A DNA stretch of 33,321 nucleotides from Pygmaiobacter sp. (GTDB lineage: Bacteria; Bacillota; Clostridia; Oscillospirales; Ruminococcaceae), in contig JAQVCK010000008.1 in NCBI GenBank assembly GCA_028689835.1, forward strand, positions 1 to 33,321, read 5' to 3'. Made by a program: the position numbers and the translations under genes. Of the stretch, positions 7,417 through 17,764 are shown in pieces (position 1 is the first letter of the stretch; each line of letters begins with the position of its first letter). Under the pieces are notes generated by a model that did not search any database, was not told the DNA's origin, and saw only the letters and a program-made list of their open reading frames with translations.

Positions 7417-10400
7417 TTAAAATTCAAACACGCCCTCATACACCAGTTTGGCATCGCCGGTCAACGAAATATTTTCGTCGGTGTAGTTTACCACCAAATC
7501 GCCGCCGCGCACCTTGACCGTGATGTCTTGCCCTGCATCACACAGGCCACTTTTTACCGCGGCTGCCACCGCCGCACAGGCACCGGTGCCGCAGGCCTGG
7601 GTCTCGCCGTTGCCGCGCTCCCACACACGCATGCGCAGGGTAGTGCGGCTTACCACCCGCACAAACTCGGTGTTGATGCGGTCGGGGAAAAGCGGCGCAT
7701 ACTCAAACGCCGGGCCGATCTCCTCTAAATTCAGCGTATCGATGCCATCGCAAAACACCACACAGTGGGGGTTGCCCACCGAAAGTGCGGTGATGCGGTA
7801 TTGGCTGCCACCGATGGTTACCGGGCTGTCAACGAGCTGCGGCAGGCTGGTGGCAGCGGGCAGCGCCGCTGTGTCAAACACTGCCGCGCCCATTGCAATG
7901 CGCACCGCGCCCACCCGGCCGTCACGCAGGTAAAGCTGCAACAGCTTCACGCCGCTGGCGGTTTCTACTGTCATCGTGGTGCGCGGCACCCGCCCGCTGT
8001 CGTACAGGTATTTTGCCGCACAGCGCAGGTTGTTTGCCGCCATTTTGCCCTCGCTGCCGTCGCGGTTAAAGCTGCGCATTTTAGCGACTGCGAGCGCTGA
8101 GTTTTCCAGTAATACAATGCCGTACCCGCCCACGCCAAAGTGCTCGGTGCACATCTGCACACACAGCGATTCCGGGCAGGTAATGGCACCGTCAAAGTTT
8201 TCAATAAACGCCGCGTCGTCGCCGCAGCCCTGCATTTTAAGAAACGGCACCCGCTGGCGGGCCGTGCGCAGGTGGTTGATGTCCACCAGCTCGGTGTTAC
8301 TTTCAGTAAAGCGGCTGGCAAGGATGTCTGCCAGCGCGCCTGCGGTGTCGAGGGAGGTCAAGCAAGGGATGCCAAGCTGCATGGCACGCCGGTGCAACGC
8401 AATAAAATCGCCCATCGTGTCGTCCTGCACGGCGCCGGTGTACAGCAGGTAGCGCAGGGTACCGCTTTCCATCAGCCGCACAACTTCGTCGCTTTCGCTG
8501 GCATTGGCCACCGCCGTGACCGGCACCCCCATTTGGGCAATTGCCGCGGCGGTGCCGCTGGTGGCATACAGCGCAAGGCCAAGGTCGTAAAAGCGCTTTG
8601 CCAGCGAGAGCACCTCTTGGTAGTCGGCGGTCTCGACACTGATTAGCACCCCGGCCGCGCCGCGCGGCAGGTTGCGCGCCAGCTGGTACCCGGCCGCCCG
8701 CAGGCCTTTAAACAGCGCTTCGGCCATTGTTTTGCCAATGCCCAGCACTTCGCCGGTCGACTTCATCTCCGGCCCCAGCATAAAGTTGGCGTCGCTGAGC
8801 TTTTCAAACGAGAACACCGGCACCTTGACCGCGCAATAGGGCGGCACCGGGTACAGCCCCGTGCCGTACCCCAGGGAAGCGAGCGAGTGCCCCAGCATCA
8901 CCTGTGCGGCAAGGTCGACCATCGGCACGCCGGTCACCTTGCTGATGTAGGGCACGGTGCGCGACGCGCGGGGGTTGACCTCAATGACATACAGTTCGTT
9001 TTGGTAAATCAAGTACTGGATGTTGACGAGCCCGCGGGTGCCCAGCGCCAGCGCCAGCTGCTCGCTGCAAGCGCAGACCTTTTGCAGCATAACATCGTTT
9101 AAATTGTAGGGTGGGTAGACCGCAATCGAATCGCCGCTGTGCACGCCCGCGCGCTCAATGTGCTCCATCACGCCGGGGATCAGCACCTCGGTGCCGTCTG
9201 AGATCACGTCTACTTCCAGCTCGGTACCGGGCATGTACTGGTCGATTAGCACCGGGTTTTCAATGTTGCCGGACAAGATGGTCTGCATGTAGTTTGTGAC
9301 ATCCGCGTCGGTTTTGGCAATGGTCATGTTTTGCCCGCCAATGACATAAGACGGGCGCAGCAGCACCGGGTAGCCCAGGGTGTGCGCTGCCTGCAATGCC
9401 TCTTCTAGTGTAGTGACCCCAAGGCCCTTGGGCCGCCGGATGCCGAACTGCTCTAACATCGCGTCAAACCGGGCACGGTCTTCGGCAAGGTCAATGCCGT
9501 CGGCAGAGGTGCCCAAAATGCGCACACCCTGCCCGTCTAGGTACTTTGCCAGCTTAATGGCCGTTTGCCCGCCAAACGCCACCACGACCCCCACCGGCTG
9601 TTCCACCGCCAGAATACCGCCCACATCTTCGGGCGTCAGCGGCTCGAAATACAGCCGGTCGGCGGTGTCATAGTCGGTCGAGACTGTCTCGGGGTTGTTG
9701 TTGACGATGACGACCTCATACCCCATCTCACGCAGGCTCCACACGCAGTGTACCGAGCTGTAATCAAACTCGATGCCCTGCCCGATGCGGATGGGCCCGC
9801 TGCCCAGCACCATAACGACCGGGCGCCCGCTGCGGGCAAAGCCACGCGCTTCGCATGCGCCGCCTGCGCAGGAGTAAAAATACGGGGTGTCTGCGTCGAA
9901 CTCGGCCCCGCAGGTGTCCACCATTTTATAGCTTGGCAAAAAGGCGGGCAGCCGTGTTACCCCCGTAAGCCGGCGAATGGCATCGTCCGGGTAGCCAAGC
10001 TGCTTTGCCTTTAAATAAAGCGCCTCGCTAAACGGCTGCCGGGCAAGCTGTTGCTCAAACACCGCAAGCCCTTGCAATTTGTGCAAAAACCAGCGGTCTA
10101 TTTTCGTCGCTTCAAACAGCGCGTTTACCGTCCAGCCGGCTTTCAGCGCCTCAAACACCGTAAACAGCCGACGGTCATCCGCCGCCGCAAGGCGCACGGC
10201 CAGCGGCTGTTTGGTCAGCGGCGGTGCGTTTAAGGTATCCAGCGAAATTTCGGCACCGCGCACCGCTTTCAGCAGTGCCATTTCAAACGTGGGGGCAATG
10301 GCCATCACTTCGCCCGTCGCCTTCATCTGGGTGCCAAGCCGCCGCCCAACCCCGGCAAATTTATCAAACGGCCATTTGGGGAACTTGACCACCACATAGT

Positions 10401-11451
10401 CGAGCGTGGGCTCAAAACAGGCGCAGGTTTTGCCGGTGATATCGTTTTTAATCTCGTCCAGCGTATAACCCAGTGCGATTTTTGTGGTGATTTTCGCAAT
10501 GGGGTACCCCGTTGCCTTGGACGCCAGTGCCGACGAGCGGGACACGCGGGGGTTGACCTCGATAACGGCATACGAAAAGCTGTCCGGGTCCAGCGCAAAC
10601 TGGCAGTTGCAGCCGCCCACAATGCCAAGCGAGGACACAATGTCCAGCGAAGCGGTGCGCAGCATTTGGTATTCTTTGTCGCTGAGGGTCAGCGCCGGCG
10701 CCACAACAATAGAATCGCCGGTATGCACCCCTACCGGGTCGATATTTTCCATCGAGCAGACGGCGATGACATTGCCCGCCGCGTCGCGCATGGCTTCAAA
10801 TTCAATCTCTTTCCACCCCGCCACACTGCGCTCGATGAGCACCTGCCCAATGGGCGAAGCCTCCAGCCCGCTTTGCGCAATGCGCCGCAGCTGTTCTTCG
10901 TCGGCCGCAATGCCGCCGCCGCTGCCGCCCAGTGTAAAGGCCGGCCGCACAATCACCGGCCAGCCCACTTCGTTTGCGGCGTCCAGCGCCTGTTGCACGG
11001 TAGTGGCCACCCCGGAGGGGATGACCGGCTGGCCGATGGCCTGCATTGCGTCGCGAAACAGCGCGCGGTCCTCCGCCTTGTCAATCGCTTCGGCCGGGGT
11101 GCCAAGCAAGCGCACCTCGTGCTGCGCCAAAAAGCCGTCCTTTGCCAGCTGCATGGCCAGCGTAAGGCCGGTTTGCCCGCCAAGGCCGGCAAGCAGACTG
11201 TCCGGTTTTTCTTTTATAATAATGCGCTCTATCGTCGCTTTGGTCAGCGGCTCTAAATAAATTTCGTCCGCCAGCTGCCGGTCGGTCATAATGGTGGCCG
11301 GGTTGGAGTTGGCCAGCACCACATTGACCCCGGCGTCTTTCAGCACGCGGCAGGCCTGTGCGCCCGCATAGTCAAACTCGGCCGCCTGCCCAATGACGAT
11401 GGGCCCCGACCCAATGACCAGTACTTTTTGAATGGTGTTATCTCTTGGCAT
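7417..11451 (-). CDS. carB: Carbamoyl-phosphate synthase large subunit fused to a DapF-like (diaminopimelate epimerase family) domain
   Basis: N-terminal ~1067 aa: CarB (MPRDNTIQKVLVIGSGPIVIGQAAEFDYAG; repeated ATP-grasp halves; MGS-like domain). C-terminal ~277 aa: PFLKMQGCGDDAAF..., GNPHCVVFCD, WERGNGETQACGTGACAAVAAAV (DapF). No stop between them. Confidence 0.93.
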   Translation of the reverse strand: MPRDNTIQKVLVIGSGPIVIGQAAEFDYAGAQACRVLKDAGVNVVLANSNPATIMTDRQLADEIYLEPLTKATIERIIIKEKPDSLLAGLGGQTGLTLAMQLAKDGFLAQHEVRLLGTPAEAIDKAEDRALFRDAMQAIGQPVIPSGVATTVQQALDAANEVGWPVIVRPAFTLGGSGGGIAADEEQLRRIAQSGLEASPIGQVLIERSVAGWKEIEFEAMRDAAGNVIAVCSMENIDPVGVHTGDSIVVAPALTLSDKEYQMLRTASLDIVSSLGIVGGCNCQFALDPDSFSYAVIEVNPRVSRSSALASKATGYPIAKITTKIALGYTLDEIKNDITGKTCACFEPTLDYVVVKFPKWPFDKFAGVGRRLGTQMKATGEVMAIAPTFEMALLKAVRGAEISLDTLNAPPLTKQPLAVRLAAADDRRLFTVFEALKAGWTVNALFEATKIDRWFLHKLQGLAVFEQQLARQPFSEALYLKAKQLGYPDDAIRRLTGVTRLPAFLPSYKMVDTCGAEFDADTPYFYSCAGGACEARGFARSGRPVVMVLGSGPIRIGQGIEFDYSSVHCVWSLREMGYEVVIVNNNPETVSTDYDTADRLYFEPLTPEDVGGILAVEQPVGVVVAFGGQTAIKLAKYLDGQGVRILGTSADGIDLAEDRARFDAMLEQFGIRRPKGLGVTTLEEALQAAHTLGYPVLLRPSYVIGGQNMTIAKTDADVTNYMQTILSGNIENPVLIDQYMPGTELEVDVISDGTEVLIPGVMEHIERAGVHSGDSIAVYPPYNLNDVMLQKVCACSEQLALALGTRGLVNIQYLIYQNELYVIEVNPRASRTVPYISKVTGVPMVDLAAQVMLGHSLASLGYGTGLYPVPPYCAVKVPVFSFEKLSDANFMLGPEMKSTGEVLGIGKTMAEALFKGLRAAGYQLARNLPRGAAGVLISVETADYQEVLSLAKRFYDLGLALYATSGTAAAIAQMGVPVTAVANASESDEVVRLMESGTLRYLLYTGAVQDDTMGDFIALHRRAMQLGIPCLTSLDTAGALADILASRFTESNTELVDINHLRTARQRVPFLKMQGCGDDAAFIENFDGAITCPESLCVQMCTEHFGVGGYGIVLLENSALAVAKMRSFNRDGSEGKMAANNLRCAAKYLYDSGRVPRTTMTVETASGVKLLQLYLRDGRVGAVRIAMGAAVFDTAALPAATSLPQLVDSPVTIGGSQYRITALSVGNPHCVVFCDGIDTLNLEEIGPAFEYAPLFPDRINTEFVRVVSRTTLRMRVWERGNGETQACGTGACAAVAAAVKSGLCDAGQDITVKVRGGDLVVNYTDENISLTGDAKLVYEGVFEF

Positions 11452-11455
11452 AGGT

Positions 11456-12514
11456 TTACCCTTTCATCAACTGCAAAAAGCGGTCAAACAAAAAACCGGT
11501 GTCTTTGGGGCCGGGGCAGGCCTCCGGGTGAAACTGCACCGAAAAGCACTGTTTGCCGGGGTAGTCCACCCCTTCGCAACTACCGTCGTTTGCGTTGACA
11601 AACGACACCTGCCCCACGCCCGCAAGGCTTTCGGCCACCACCGCATACCCGTGGTTCTGGCTGGTGATAAAGGTGCGCGGCCCGCCCACCTGGGTGACCG
11701 GCTGGTTAACACCGCGGTGGCCGTATTTCATTTTGACCGTACTGCCCCCCATGGCAAGTGCGAGCAGTTGGTGCCCAAGGCAGATGCCAAACAGCGGCAG
11801 CTCGCCCACCAGCAGGCCCAGCTGCGCAATGCAGCCGGTGTTTTCCGCCGGGTCGCCGGGGCCGTTGCTCAACATGACACCGTCGTAGCCGCCGGCTAAA
11901 ATCTGCTGTGCCGTTGTGGTGTGTGGCAGCACCGTCACTTCACAACCGCGCGCACACAGCGCGCGCGCAATATTGGCCTTTGCGCCATAGTCCAGCAGGG
12001 CAACACGGTAATTTAATTTGCCCTCTGGCGGCAGCACGGCGGGTGCTTTGCAGCTTACCTGTGCCACCACCCCCTGCACCGCATAGCTGCGCACCGGGGC
12101 AAGGTCTGCGGGCGGGGTGTCGCAAATCGTCGCGTTCATCACGCCCTGCTCGCGTATTTTGCGGGTGATCTCGCGGGTGTCCACCCCGGCAATCGCGCAG
12201 ATGCCCTGCGTGGCCAGCCAGTCACCAAGCGCACCCTCACTGCGGAAATTCGACGGCTCGGTGCAGCATTCGCGCACCACATAGCCCTTTACGGCGCTGG
12301 TGCCCTCAAAATCCTGCGGGATGACCCCGTAATTTCCAATCAGCGGGAAGGTTTGCAAGACAATTTGCCCGGCATAGCTGGGGTCGGTGAGGGTTTCAAG
12401 GTAGCCGCACATACCGGTGGTAAACACCAGCTCGCCCACCGTGTCGCCCGCGGCGCCAAGGGCCACGCCCTCAAACACGCTGCCGTCGCTTAAAACCAAA
12501 TACCTTTTTTTCAT
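11456..12514 (-). CDS. carA: Carbamoyl-phosphate synthase small subunit
   Basis: RYLVLSDGSVFEGVALG, LFGICLGHQLLALAMGGSTVKMKYGHRGVNQPV, FSVQFHPEACPGPKDTGFLFDRF. Confidence 0.96.
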   Translation of the reverse strand: MKKRYLVLSDGSVFEGVALGAAGDTVGELVFTTGMCGYLETLTDPSYAGQIVLQTFPLIGNYGVIPQDFEGTSAVKGYVVRECCTEPSNFRSEGALGDWLATQGICAIAGVDTREITRKIREQGVMNATICDTPPADLAPVRSYAVQGVVAQVSCKAPAVLPPEGKLNYRVALLDYGAKANIARALCARGCEVTVLPHTTTAQQILAGGYDGVMLSNGPGDPAENTGCIAQLGLLVGELPLFGICLGHQLLALAMGGSTVKMKYGHRGVNQPVTQVGGPRTFITSQNHGYAVVAESLAGVGQVSFVNANDGSCEGVDYPGKQCFSVQFHPEACPGPKDTGFLFDRFLQLMKG

Positions 12515-12534
12515 TCTTTTCCCCCTGCGGGTGG

Positions 12535-13518
12535 TTAAAGTGTCGCCGCCAGCACGGCTTTAATGGTGTGCATGCGGTTTTCTGCTTCGTCAAACACCAC
12601 CGACTGCGGCCCCTCAAACACCTCATCGGTCACTTCAAGGCAGGTTTCGCCAAAGGCTTCGCCCACTTTTTTGCCGGTGGTGGTTTTTAAGTCGTGAAAA
12701 GCGGGCAGGCAGTGCATAAAAATGGCGTTCGGTTTTGCCGCCGCCATCAGCTGTGCTGTGACGCGGTAGGGGGTCAGCGATTCAATGCGCTCTGCCCAAA
12801 CCTCCTGCGGCTCGCCCATCGACACCCACACATCGGTGTATAGCACATCGGCCCCTGCCACCACCTGCATGGGGTCTTCGCAAAATTCCAGCACGGCGCC
12901 GGTCTCTTTTGCAATCTCGTTGCAGGTGTCAATTAACGGCTGCGCGGGCAGATAATTTGCAGGGGCACTGGCGACAAAGTGCATGCCCATTTTGGCACAG
13001 CCCACCATCAAAGAATTGCCCATGTTAAACCGGGCGTCGCCCAAATAGACCAGCTTTTTGCCAGCCAGGGTGCCGCAATGCTCTTGCACTGTCAGCAGGT
13101 CGGCCAGTATCTGCGTGGGGTGAAACTCGTTGGTCAGGCCATTCCACACCGGTACCCCGGCATAGGCGGCAAGCTCTTCTACAATATCTTGCCCAAAGCC
13201 GCGGTATTCGATGCCGTCAAACATGCGCCCCAGCACCCGTGCGGTGTCGGGGATGCTCTCTTTGCTGCCAATCTGCGAACCGGCGGGGTCAAGGTAGGTG
13301 GTGCCGATACCTAGGTCGTGCGCCGCCACTTCAAATGCACAGCGGGTGCGGGTACTGGTTTTTTCAAAAATCAGCGCAATGTTTTTGCCGCGGTGCGGTT
13401 GGCGCATCAGGCCAATCTTTTTTTCTCTTTTCAGCTGCGCGGCCAGCGTCAGCAGTGCTTCGATTTCCTGCGGGGTAAAATCCAGCAGTTTTAACAGGCT
13501 TTTCCCATGAAGCTCCAT
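12535..13518 (-). CDS. argF: Ornithine carbamoyltransferase
   Basis: [41 protein letters not shown]; start set to [15 protein letters not shown] at 13518. Confidence 0.95.
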   Translation of the reverse strand: MELHGKSLLKLLDFTPQEIEALLTLAAQLKREKKIGLMRQPHRGKNIALIFEKTSTRTRCAFEVAAHDLGIGTTYLDPAGSQIGSKESIPDTARVLGRMFDGIEYRGFGQDIVEELAAYAGVPVWNGLTNEFHPTQILADLLTVQEHCGTLAGKKLVYLGDARFNMGNSLMVGCAKMGMHFVASAPANYLPAQPLIDTCNEIAKETGAVLEFCEDPMQVVAGADVLYTDVWVSMGEPQEVWAERIESLTPYRVTAQLMAAAKPNAIFMHCLPAFHDLKTTTGKKVGEAFGETCLEVTDEVFEGPQSVVFDEAENRMHTIKAVLAATL

Positions 13519-13528
13519 CCTGTGCCCT

Positions 13529-14695
13529 CTATTCTGCGCATACGTCGGCAAGGATGCCGATTGCCTTTGCAAGCTGCTCTGCCGGGATATTCAGCGCCGG
13601 CAGCAGCCGCACCTTGCCTTTTGCCGTGAGCACCAGCACCCCGCGCTGCATGCACTGGGCCACCACTTCGGCGGCGGGCTTTTCGGTTTCAACACCCACC
13701 ATCAAACCAAGGCCGCTGACCGACTTTACGCCCTTTGCCTCTTGCAGTGCGGCAAAAATGGCGGCGGATTTTTTTTGTACTTCGGCCAGCAATTTGTCGT
13801 CAATGCGGCCCAGCAGGTGCACTGCGCCCGCACTGCACACCGGGTTGCCGCCAAAGGTGGAGCCGTGGTCGCCGGCGCCCAGCACGTTTTGCACTTTGTC
13901 GCCCAGCAACGTGGCCCCCAGCGGCAACCCGCCCGCAAGGCCTTTGGCGGTAGAGCAGACGTCCGGCACAATGCCGTACTGCTGCCACGCATACAGTGTG
14001 CCGGTGCGCCCGTTGCCGGTTTGCACTTCGTCCACCATCAGCAGAATATCCTGCTCTTTGCAAAGCGCTGCAAGGCCCCGCACAAAGTCTTTATCCAGCG
14101 GCACCACGCCGCCCTCGCCCTGCACCAGCTCGATAAAGAACGCTGCGACGGGCTGTGTTTTTACGAGTTCTTTTGCCGCGTCTAAATCGCCCGGCTCTAG
14201 GTAAGCAAACCCTGTGGGCAGCGGGCCAAAATCGTGGTGGAAATGGTCTTGCCCGGTGGCGGCCAGCGTTGCCAGCGTGCGCCCGTGAAAGCTGTTGTTC
14301 AGCGTGACGATGACGGCATTGTCAATGCCCTTTTTATCTGCGGCGTATTTGCGCGCTACTTTAATGGCACATTCGTTTGCCTCGGCCCCGGAGTTTGAAA
14401 AGAACACCTTTTTCATGCCGGTTTTTTCGCAGAGCAGCTGCGCCAGCTGGGCACAGGGCTGGGTATAGTAGAGGTTTGACATGTGCTGTACCTTTGCCAG
14501 TTGGGCACACACCGCCTGCTGCCAACCCTCGTCGGCAATGCCAAACGACGTCACGGCAATGCCGCTGCCAAGGTCGATATACTCTTTGCCCGTTTCATCC
14601 CACACCAGCGAGCCTTTGCCCGCAACAATCTCCAGCGGAAAACGGGTATAGGTATTTGCCACAAAAGCAGCATCAATCTGTTTCGTATCAGTCAT
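13529..14695 (-). CDS. argD: Acetylornithine aminotransferase
   Basis: [89 protein letters not shown]; ends at TAG. Confidence 0.94.
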   Translation of the reverse strand: MTDTKQIDAAFVANTYTRFPLEIVAGKGSLVWDETGKEYIDLGSGIAVTSFGIADEGWQQAVCAQLAKVQHMSNLYYTQPCAQLAQLLCEKTGMKKVFFSNSGAEANECAIKVARKYAADKKGIDNAVIVTLNNSFHGRTLATLAATGQDHFHHDFGPLPTGFAYLEPGDLDAAKELVKTQPVAAFFIELVQGEGGVVPLDKDFVRGLAALCKEQDILLMVDEVQTGNGRTGTLYAWQQYGIVPDVCSTAKGLAGGLPLGATLLGDKVQNVLGAGDHGSTFGGNPVCSAGAVHLLGRIDDKLLAEVQKKSAAIFAALQEAKGVKSVSGLGLMVGVETEKPAAEVVAQCMQRGVLVLTAKGKVRLLPALNIPAEQLAKAIGILADVCAE

Positions 14696-15569
14696 TGTCT
14701 TCTTCCCCCACAATCATCGTACCGGCGCCCTCGTCGGTCAAAATTTCCATCAAAATGGCGTGCGGCACACGCCCGTCTAAAATAATTACCTTGCGTACCC
14801 CTTGCTCAATCGCCTCACGGCAGCAATCCACTTTGGGGATCATACCGCCGCTGAGCACCCCGCTTTGCTGCAACGCCAGCGCCTGTTTCAGCGACAGGTC
14901 GGGGATGAGGGTAGAAGGGTCATCTTTGTCGCGCAGAATGCCAGCGATGTCGGTCATCAGCAATAGGCGCTCGGCCCCAATGGCCCCTGCGATGTGTGCG
15001 GCGGCGGTGTCGCCGTTGATGTTGTACACGTTGCCCTTATCGTCGCACCCCACGGTAGAGACGACCGGGATGTACCCCTTTTCCAGCAGGTCGGTCACCG
15101 GGGCACTGTGCACCGCGGTAATACTGCCCACAAAACCCAGTGCAGCGCTTTTGGGCTTTGCTTCAATCAGCCTGCCGTCGATGCCCGAAATGCCGATGGC
15201 GCGGCCCCCGCAGCAGCCAATTAAATTGACGAGGTTTTTGTTAATCTTACCCGCCAGCACCATCTGCGCAATTTCGGCGGTTTCGCGGTCGGTGACCCGC
15301 AAGCCGTCTACAAACTTTGGCTGTTTGCCCATGCGGGCCATGGCTTCGCTGATTTCCGGCCCGCCGCCGTGCACCAGCACCACCCGCACCCCGATCAGCG
15401 ACAACAGCACCAGGTCTTTCATCACCTGCAGTTGCAGCTCTTCGTTCAGCATGGCGTTGCCGCCGTATTTCACCACAACGACCTGCCCGACATATTTTTG
15501 GATATACGGCAGCGCCTGGGTCAATACCTCGGCCCGCTGCGCGTTGGAAAAGCTGTTCAATCGTCTCAC
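14688..15569 (-). CDS. argB: Acetylglutamate kinase
   Basis: VVVKYGGNAMLNEELQ, VLVHGGGPEISEAMARMGKQPKFVDGLRVTD, YNINGDTAAAHIAGAIGAERLLLMTDIAG, GGMIPKVDCC; GTG start likely. Confidence 0.95.
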   Translation of the reverse strand: MRRLNSFSNAQRAEVLTQALPYIQKYVGQVVVVKYGGNAMLNEELQLQVMKDLVLLSLIGVRVVLVHGGGPEISEAMARMGKQPKFVDGLRVTDRETAEIAQMVLAGKINKNLVNLIGCCGGRAIGISGIDGRLIEAKPKSAALGFVGSITAVHSAPVTDLLEKGYIPVVSTVGCDDKGNVYNINGDTAAAHIAGAIGAERLLLMTDIAGILRDKDDPSTLIPDLSLKQALALQQSGVLSGGMIPKVDCCREAIEQGVRKVIILDGRVPHAILMEILTDEGAGTMIVGEEDND

Positions 15570-15570
15570 C

Positions 15571-16785
15571 TCAGGTTCTGTAATCGCCGTTGATTTTTAC
15601 GTAATCATAAGTCAAGTCGCAGCCCCAGGCAGTCGCCTGTTCGGGGCCGTCGCCCAGCGAAATCAAAATGTCAATTTCGTCCTGCTTTAAAATATGCTTT
15701 GCCGTTTTTTCTGAAAACGGCACCCCGGCGCCACCCTTGCAAACGGCAATGCTGCCGGCGGCAGAGGCAAACTGCACGTCTACCTTTTCCACGTCCACCT
15801 GTGCCCCGCTGTACCCCACGGCGCACAGCACGCGGCCCCAGTTGGCATCTGCGCCAAACATGGCGGCTTTTAGCAGGCTGGAGGTAATGACCGCCTTTGC
15901 CACTGTTTTTGCCTGCTGCGCGTCGCTGGCACCGGTGACGGTGCATTGCAGCAGCCGGCTGGCACCCTCGCCGTCCTTCGCTATTTTGCGGCAAAGGTCT
16001 ACGGTGACGGTGTGCAGTGCCTGGCAAAACAGGTCGTAGGCCGGGCCTTGCGTTGTAATGGGCTCGTTGCCCGCCAGCCCGTTTGCCAAAATGCACACCA
16101 TGTCGTTGGTGGAGGTATCGCCGTCCACACTGACCATGTTAAAGCTGCTTTGTACATCTTGCGACAGTGCCTGCTGCAACAGCGCGGGCGAAATGGCAAC
16201 GTCGGAGGTGACAAAGCACAGCATCGTCGCCATGTTGGGGTGGATCATGCCGGAGCCCTTTGCCATACCGCCGATGTGGCAGGCTGTGCCGCCCAGCTCA
16301 AACTCGACCGCAATCTGCTTTTGGATTGTGTCAGTTGTCTTGATTGCTTCACTGGCATCATGTGCCCCCTCTGGCGAAAGCGCTTTTGCCAGCGGCGGGA
16401 TGCCCTTTGCAATGGGGGTAAGGTCCAGCGGCTGGCCGATGACCCCGGTCGATGCCACCACGACATCCTGTGCGGCAAGCCCGGTCTCTTGCGCCAGCAG
16501 GGTGCACATCTGCTGTGCCACCTCTACCCCGCCCGCGTTGCAGGTATTGGCATTGCCGCTGTTGCAGATGATGGCCTGCGCCATGCCGTCGGCAAGGTTT
16601 TCGCGGGTGACCAGCAGCGGTGCGCCCTTTACCAGATTTTGCGTGTAAACGGCAGCCGCCGCCGCACGCACCGCACTGGTGATGAGTGCAAGGTCTTTTT
16701 TTGATTTATTTTTGCGGATACCGCAATGTACCCCGCTTGCCGAAAACCCCTTTGCGGCGCAAACACCGCCCGAAACCTGTTTCAT
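15571..16785 (-). CDS. argJ: Bifunctional ornithine acetyltransferase/N-acetylglutamate synthase
   Basis: GVCAAKGFSASGVHCGIRKNKSKKDLALI, GMAKGSGMIHPNMATMLCFVTSD (autoprocessing Thr), VSVDGDTSTND, ANWGRVLCAVGYSG. Confidence 0.95.
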   Translation of the reverse strand: MKQVSGGVCAAKGFSASGVHCGIRKNKSKKDLALITSAVRAAAAAVYTQNLVKGAPLLVTRENLADGMAQAIICNSGNANTCNAGGVEVAQQMCTLLAQETGLAAQDVVVASTGVIGQPLDLTPIAKGIPPLAKALSPEGAHDASEAIKTTDTIQKQIAVEFELGGTACHIGGMAKGSGMIHPNMATMLCFVTSDVAISPALLQQALSQDVQSSFNMVSVDGDTSTNDMVCILANGLAGNEPITTQGPAYDLFCQALHTVTVDLCRKIAKDGEGASRLLQCTVTGASDAQQAKTVAKAVITSSLLKAAMFGADANWGRVLCAVGYSGAQVDVEKVDVQFASAAGSIAVCKGGAGVPFSEKTAKHILKQDEIDILISLGDGPEQATAWGCDLTYDYVKINGDYRT

Positions 16786-16803
16786 GCTAGTCCCCTTTAC
16801 CCG

Positions 16804-17736
16804 TTATAATTTTAAGCCCGTTGTGGCGGGCAGCCCCAGCCGAAGATTCATACATTCCACCGCCGCGCCCGATGCGCCTTTGCCCAAATTATCGTACTGC
16901 GCAACCAGCAGCAGGCGCTCTTCGCTGCCCTGCACCGTCACTTGCATGTCATCGCGCCCGCTCAGCGCCCCAGCGCCCAAAAAGCCGTCTTGCTGCGGGT
17001 CTTCGCAGTACTTTACAATGGGGCCGGTGTACCATGTGCGGTACACACTGCGCAGCTCTTCTATGCCGGCGCCCGGTGCAAGGTCTTGCTTTGTCAGCGG
17101 GATCATCACCTGCATGCCGCTGACAAAATCGCCGACGATGGGGGCGAATACCGGCGCTGAGTCAAGGCCCGCAAACAGCTGCATCTCCGGCAGGTGCTTG
17201 TGCGTTTGCCCCAGTGCATACGCGCGGGGGGCACTAAGCTGTGCGTCCCGCCCCTGCGCTTCGTACTGGGCAATCATTTTTTTGCCGCCGCCGCTGTACC
17301 CTGTCAGCGAAAAACAGCTAAGGCGGCTGCTTTTTGAAAGCAGCCCCGCCTTTACCAGCGGCCGCACCAGGGCAATCAGCCCGCTGGCGTGGCAGCCCGG
17401 CACCGCAATGCGGCTTGCCGTGGCGATTGCTGCAGGCTGGCCGGGTGCAAGCTGCGGAAACCCGTACACCCACCCCGGTGCCGTGCGGTGCGCCGTTGAT
17501 GTGTCAAACACACAGACCGCCGGGTTTTCCACCATCGACACCGCTGGTCGTGCGGCATCGTCCGGCAGGCACAAAAACGCAATATCACAGCTGTTCAGTG
17601 CCTGCTTGCGGGCGGCGGGGTCTTTGCGCTGACTTTCGCTTAACACCAAAACCTCTAAATCAGCCCGCGCGGCAAGCCGCTGGCGTATTTGCAGCCCCGT
17701 GGTACCGGCACTGCCGTCAATAAAAACCTTTGTCAC
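16804..17736 (-). CDS. argC: N-acetyl-gamma-glutamyl-phosphate reductase, short type 2 form
   Basis: VFIDGSAGTTGLQIRQRLAARADLEVL, DIAFLCLPDDAARPAVSMV, VPGCHASGLIALVRPLV; 310 aa; GTG start. Confidence 0.92.
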   Translation of the reverse strand: MTKVFIDGSAGTTGLQIRQRLAARADLEVLVLSESQRKDPAARKQALNSCDIAFLCLPDDAARPAVSMVENPAVCVFDTSTAHRTAPGWVYGFPQLAPGQPAAIATASRIAVPGCHASGLIALVRPLVKAGLLSKSSRLSCFSLTGYSGGGKKMIAQYEAQGRDAQLSAPRAYALGQTHKHLPEMQLFAGLDSAPVFAPIVGDFVSGMQVMIPLTKQDLAPGAGIEELRSVYRTWYTGPIVKYCEDPQQDGFLGAGALSGRDDMQVTVQGSEERLLLVAQYDNLGKGASGAAVECMNLRLGLPATTGLKL

Positions 17737-17764
17737 CGTACCACCCCTTGCTGCCGTGCAGCCG

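Noticed and set aside
10484-11260. 258-aa + strand ORF antisense to carB
   Set aside because: Antisense to conserved CarB sequence; composition typical of a shadow frame.
14377-15690. 437-aa + strand ORF antisense to argD/argB
   Set aside because: Fully antisense to two clear conserved arg genes; low-complexity Ser/Pro/Arg-rich translation, no domain. GC-rich antisense artefact.
15946-16704. 252-aa + strand ORF antisense to argJ
   Set aside because: Antisense to conserved ArgJ; no family resemblance.
16679-17632. 317-aa + strand ORF antisense to argJ/argC
   Set aside because: Shadow of argC; no recognisable motif or RBS.
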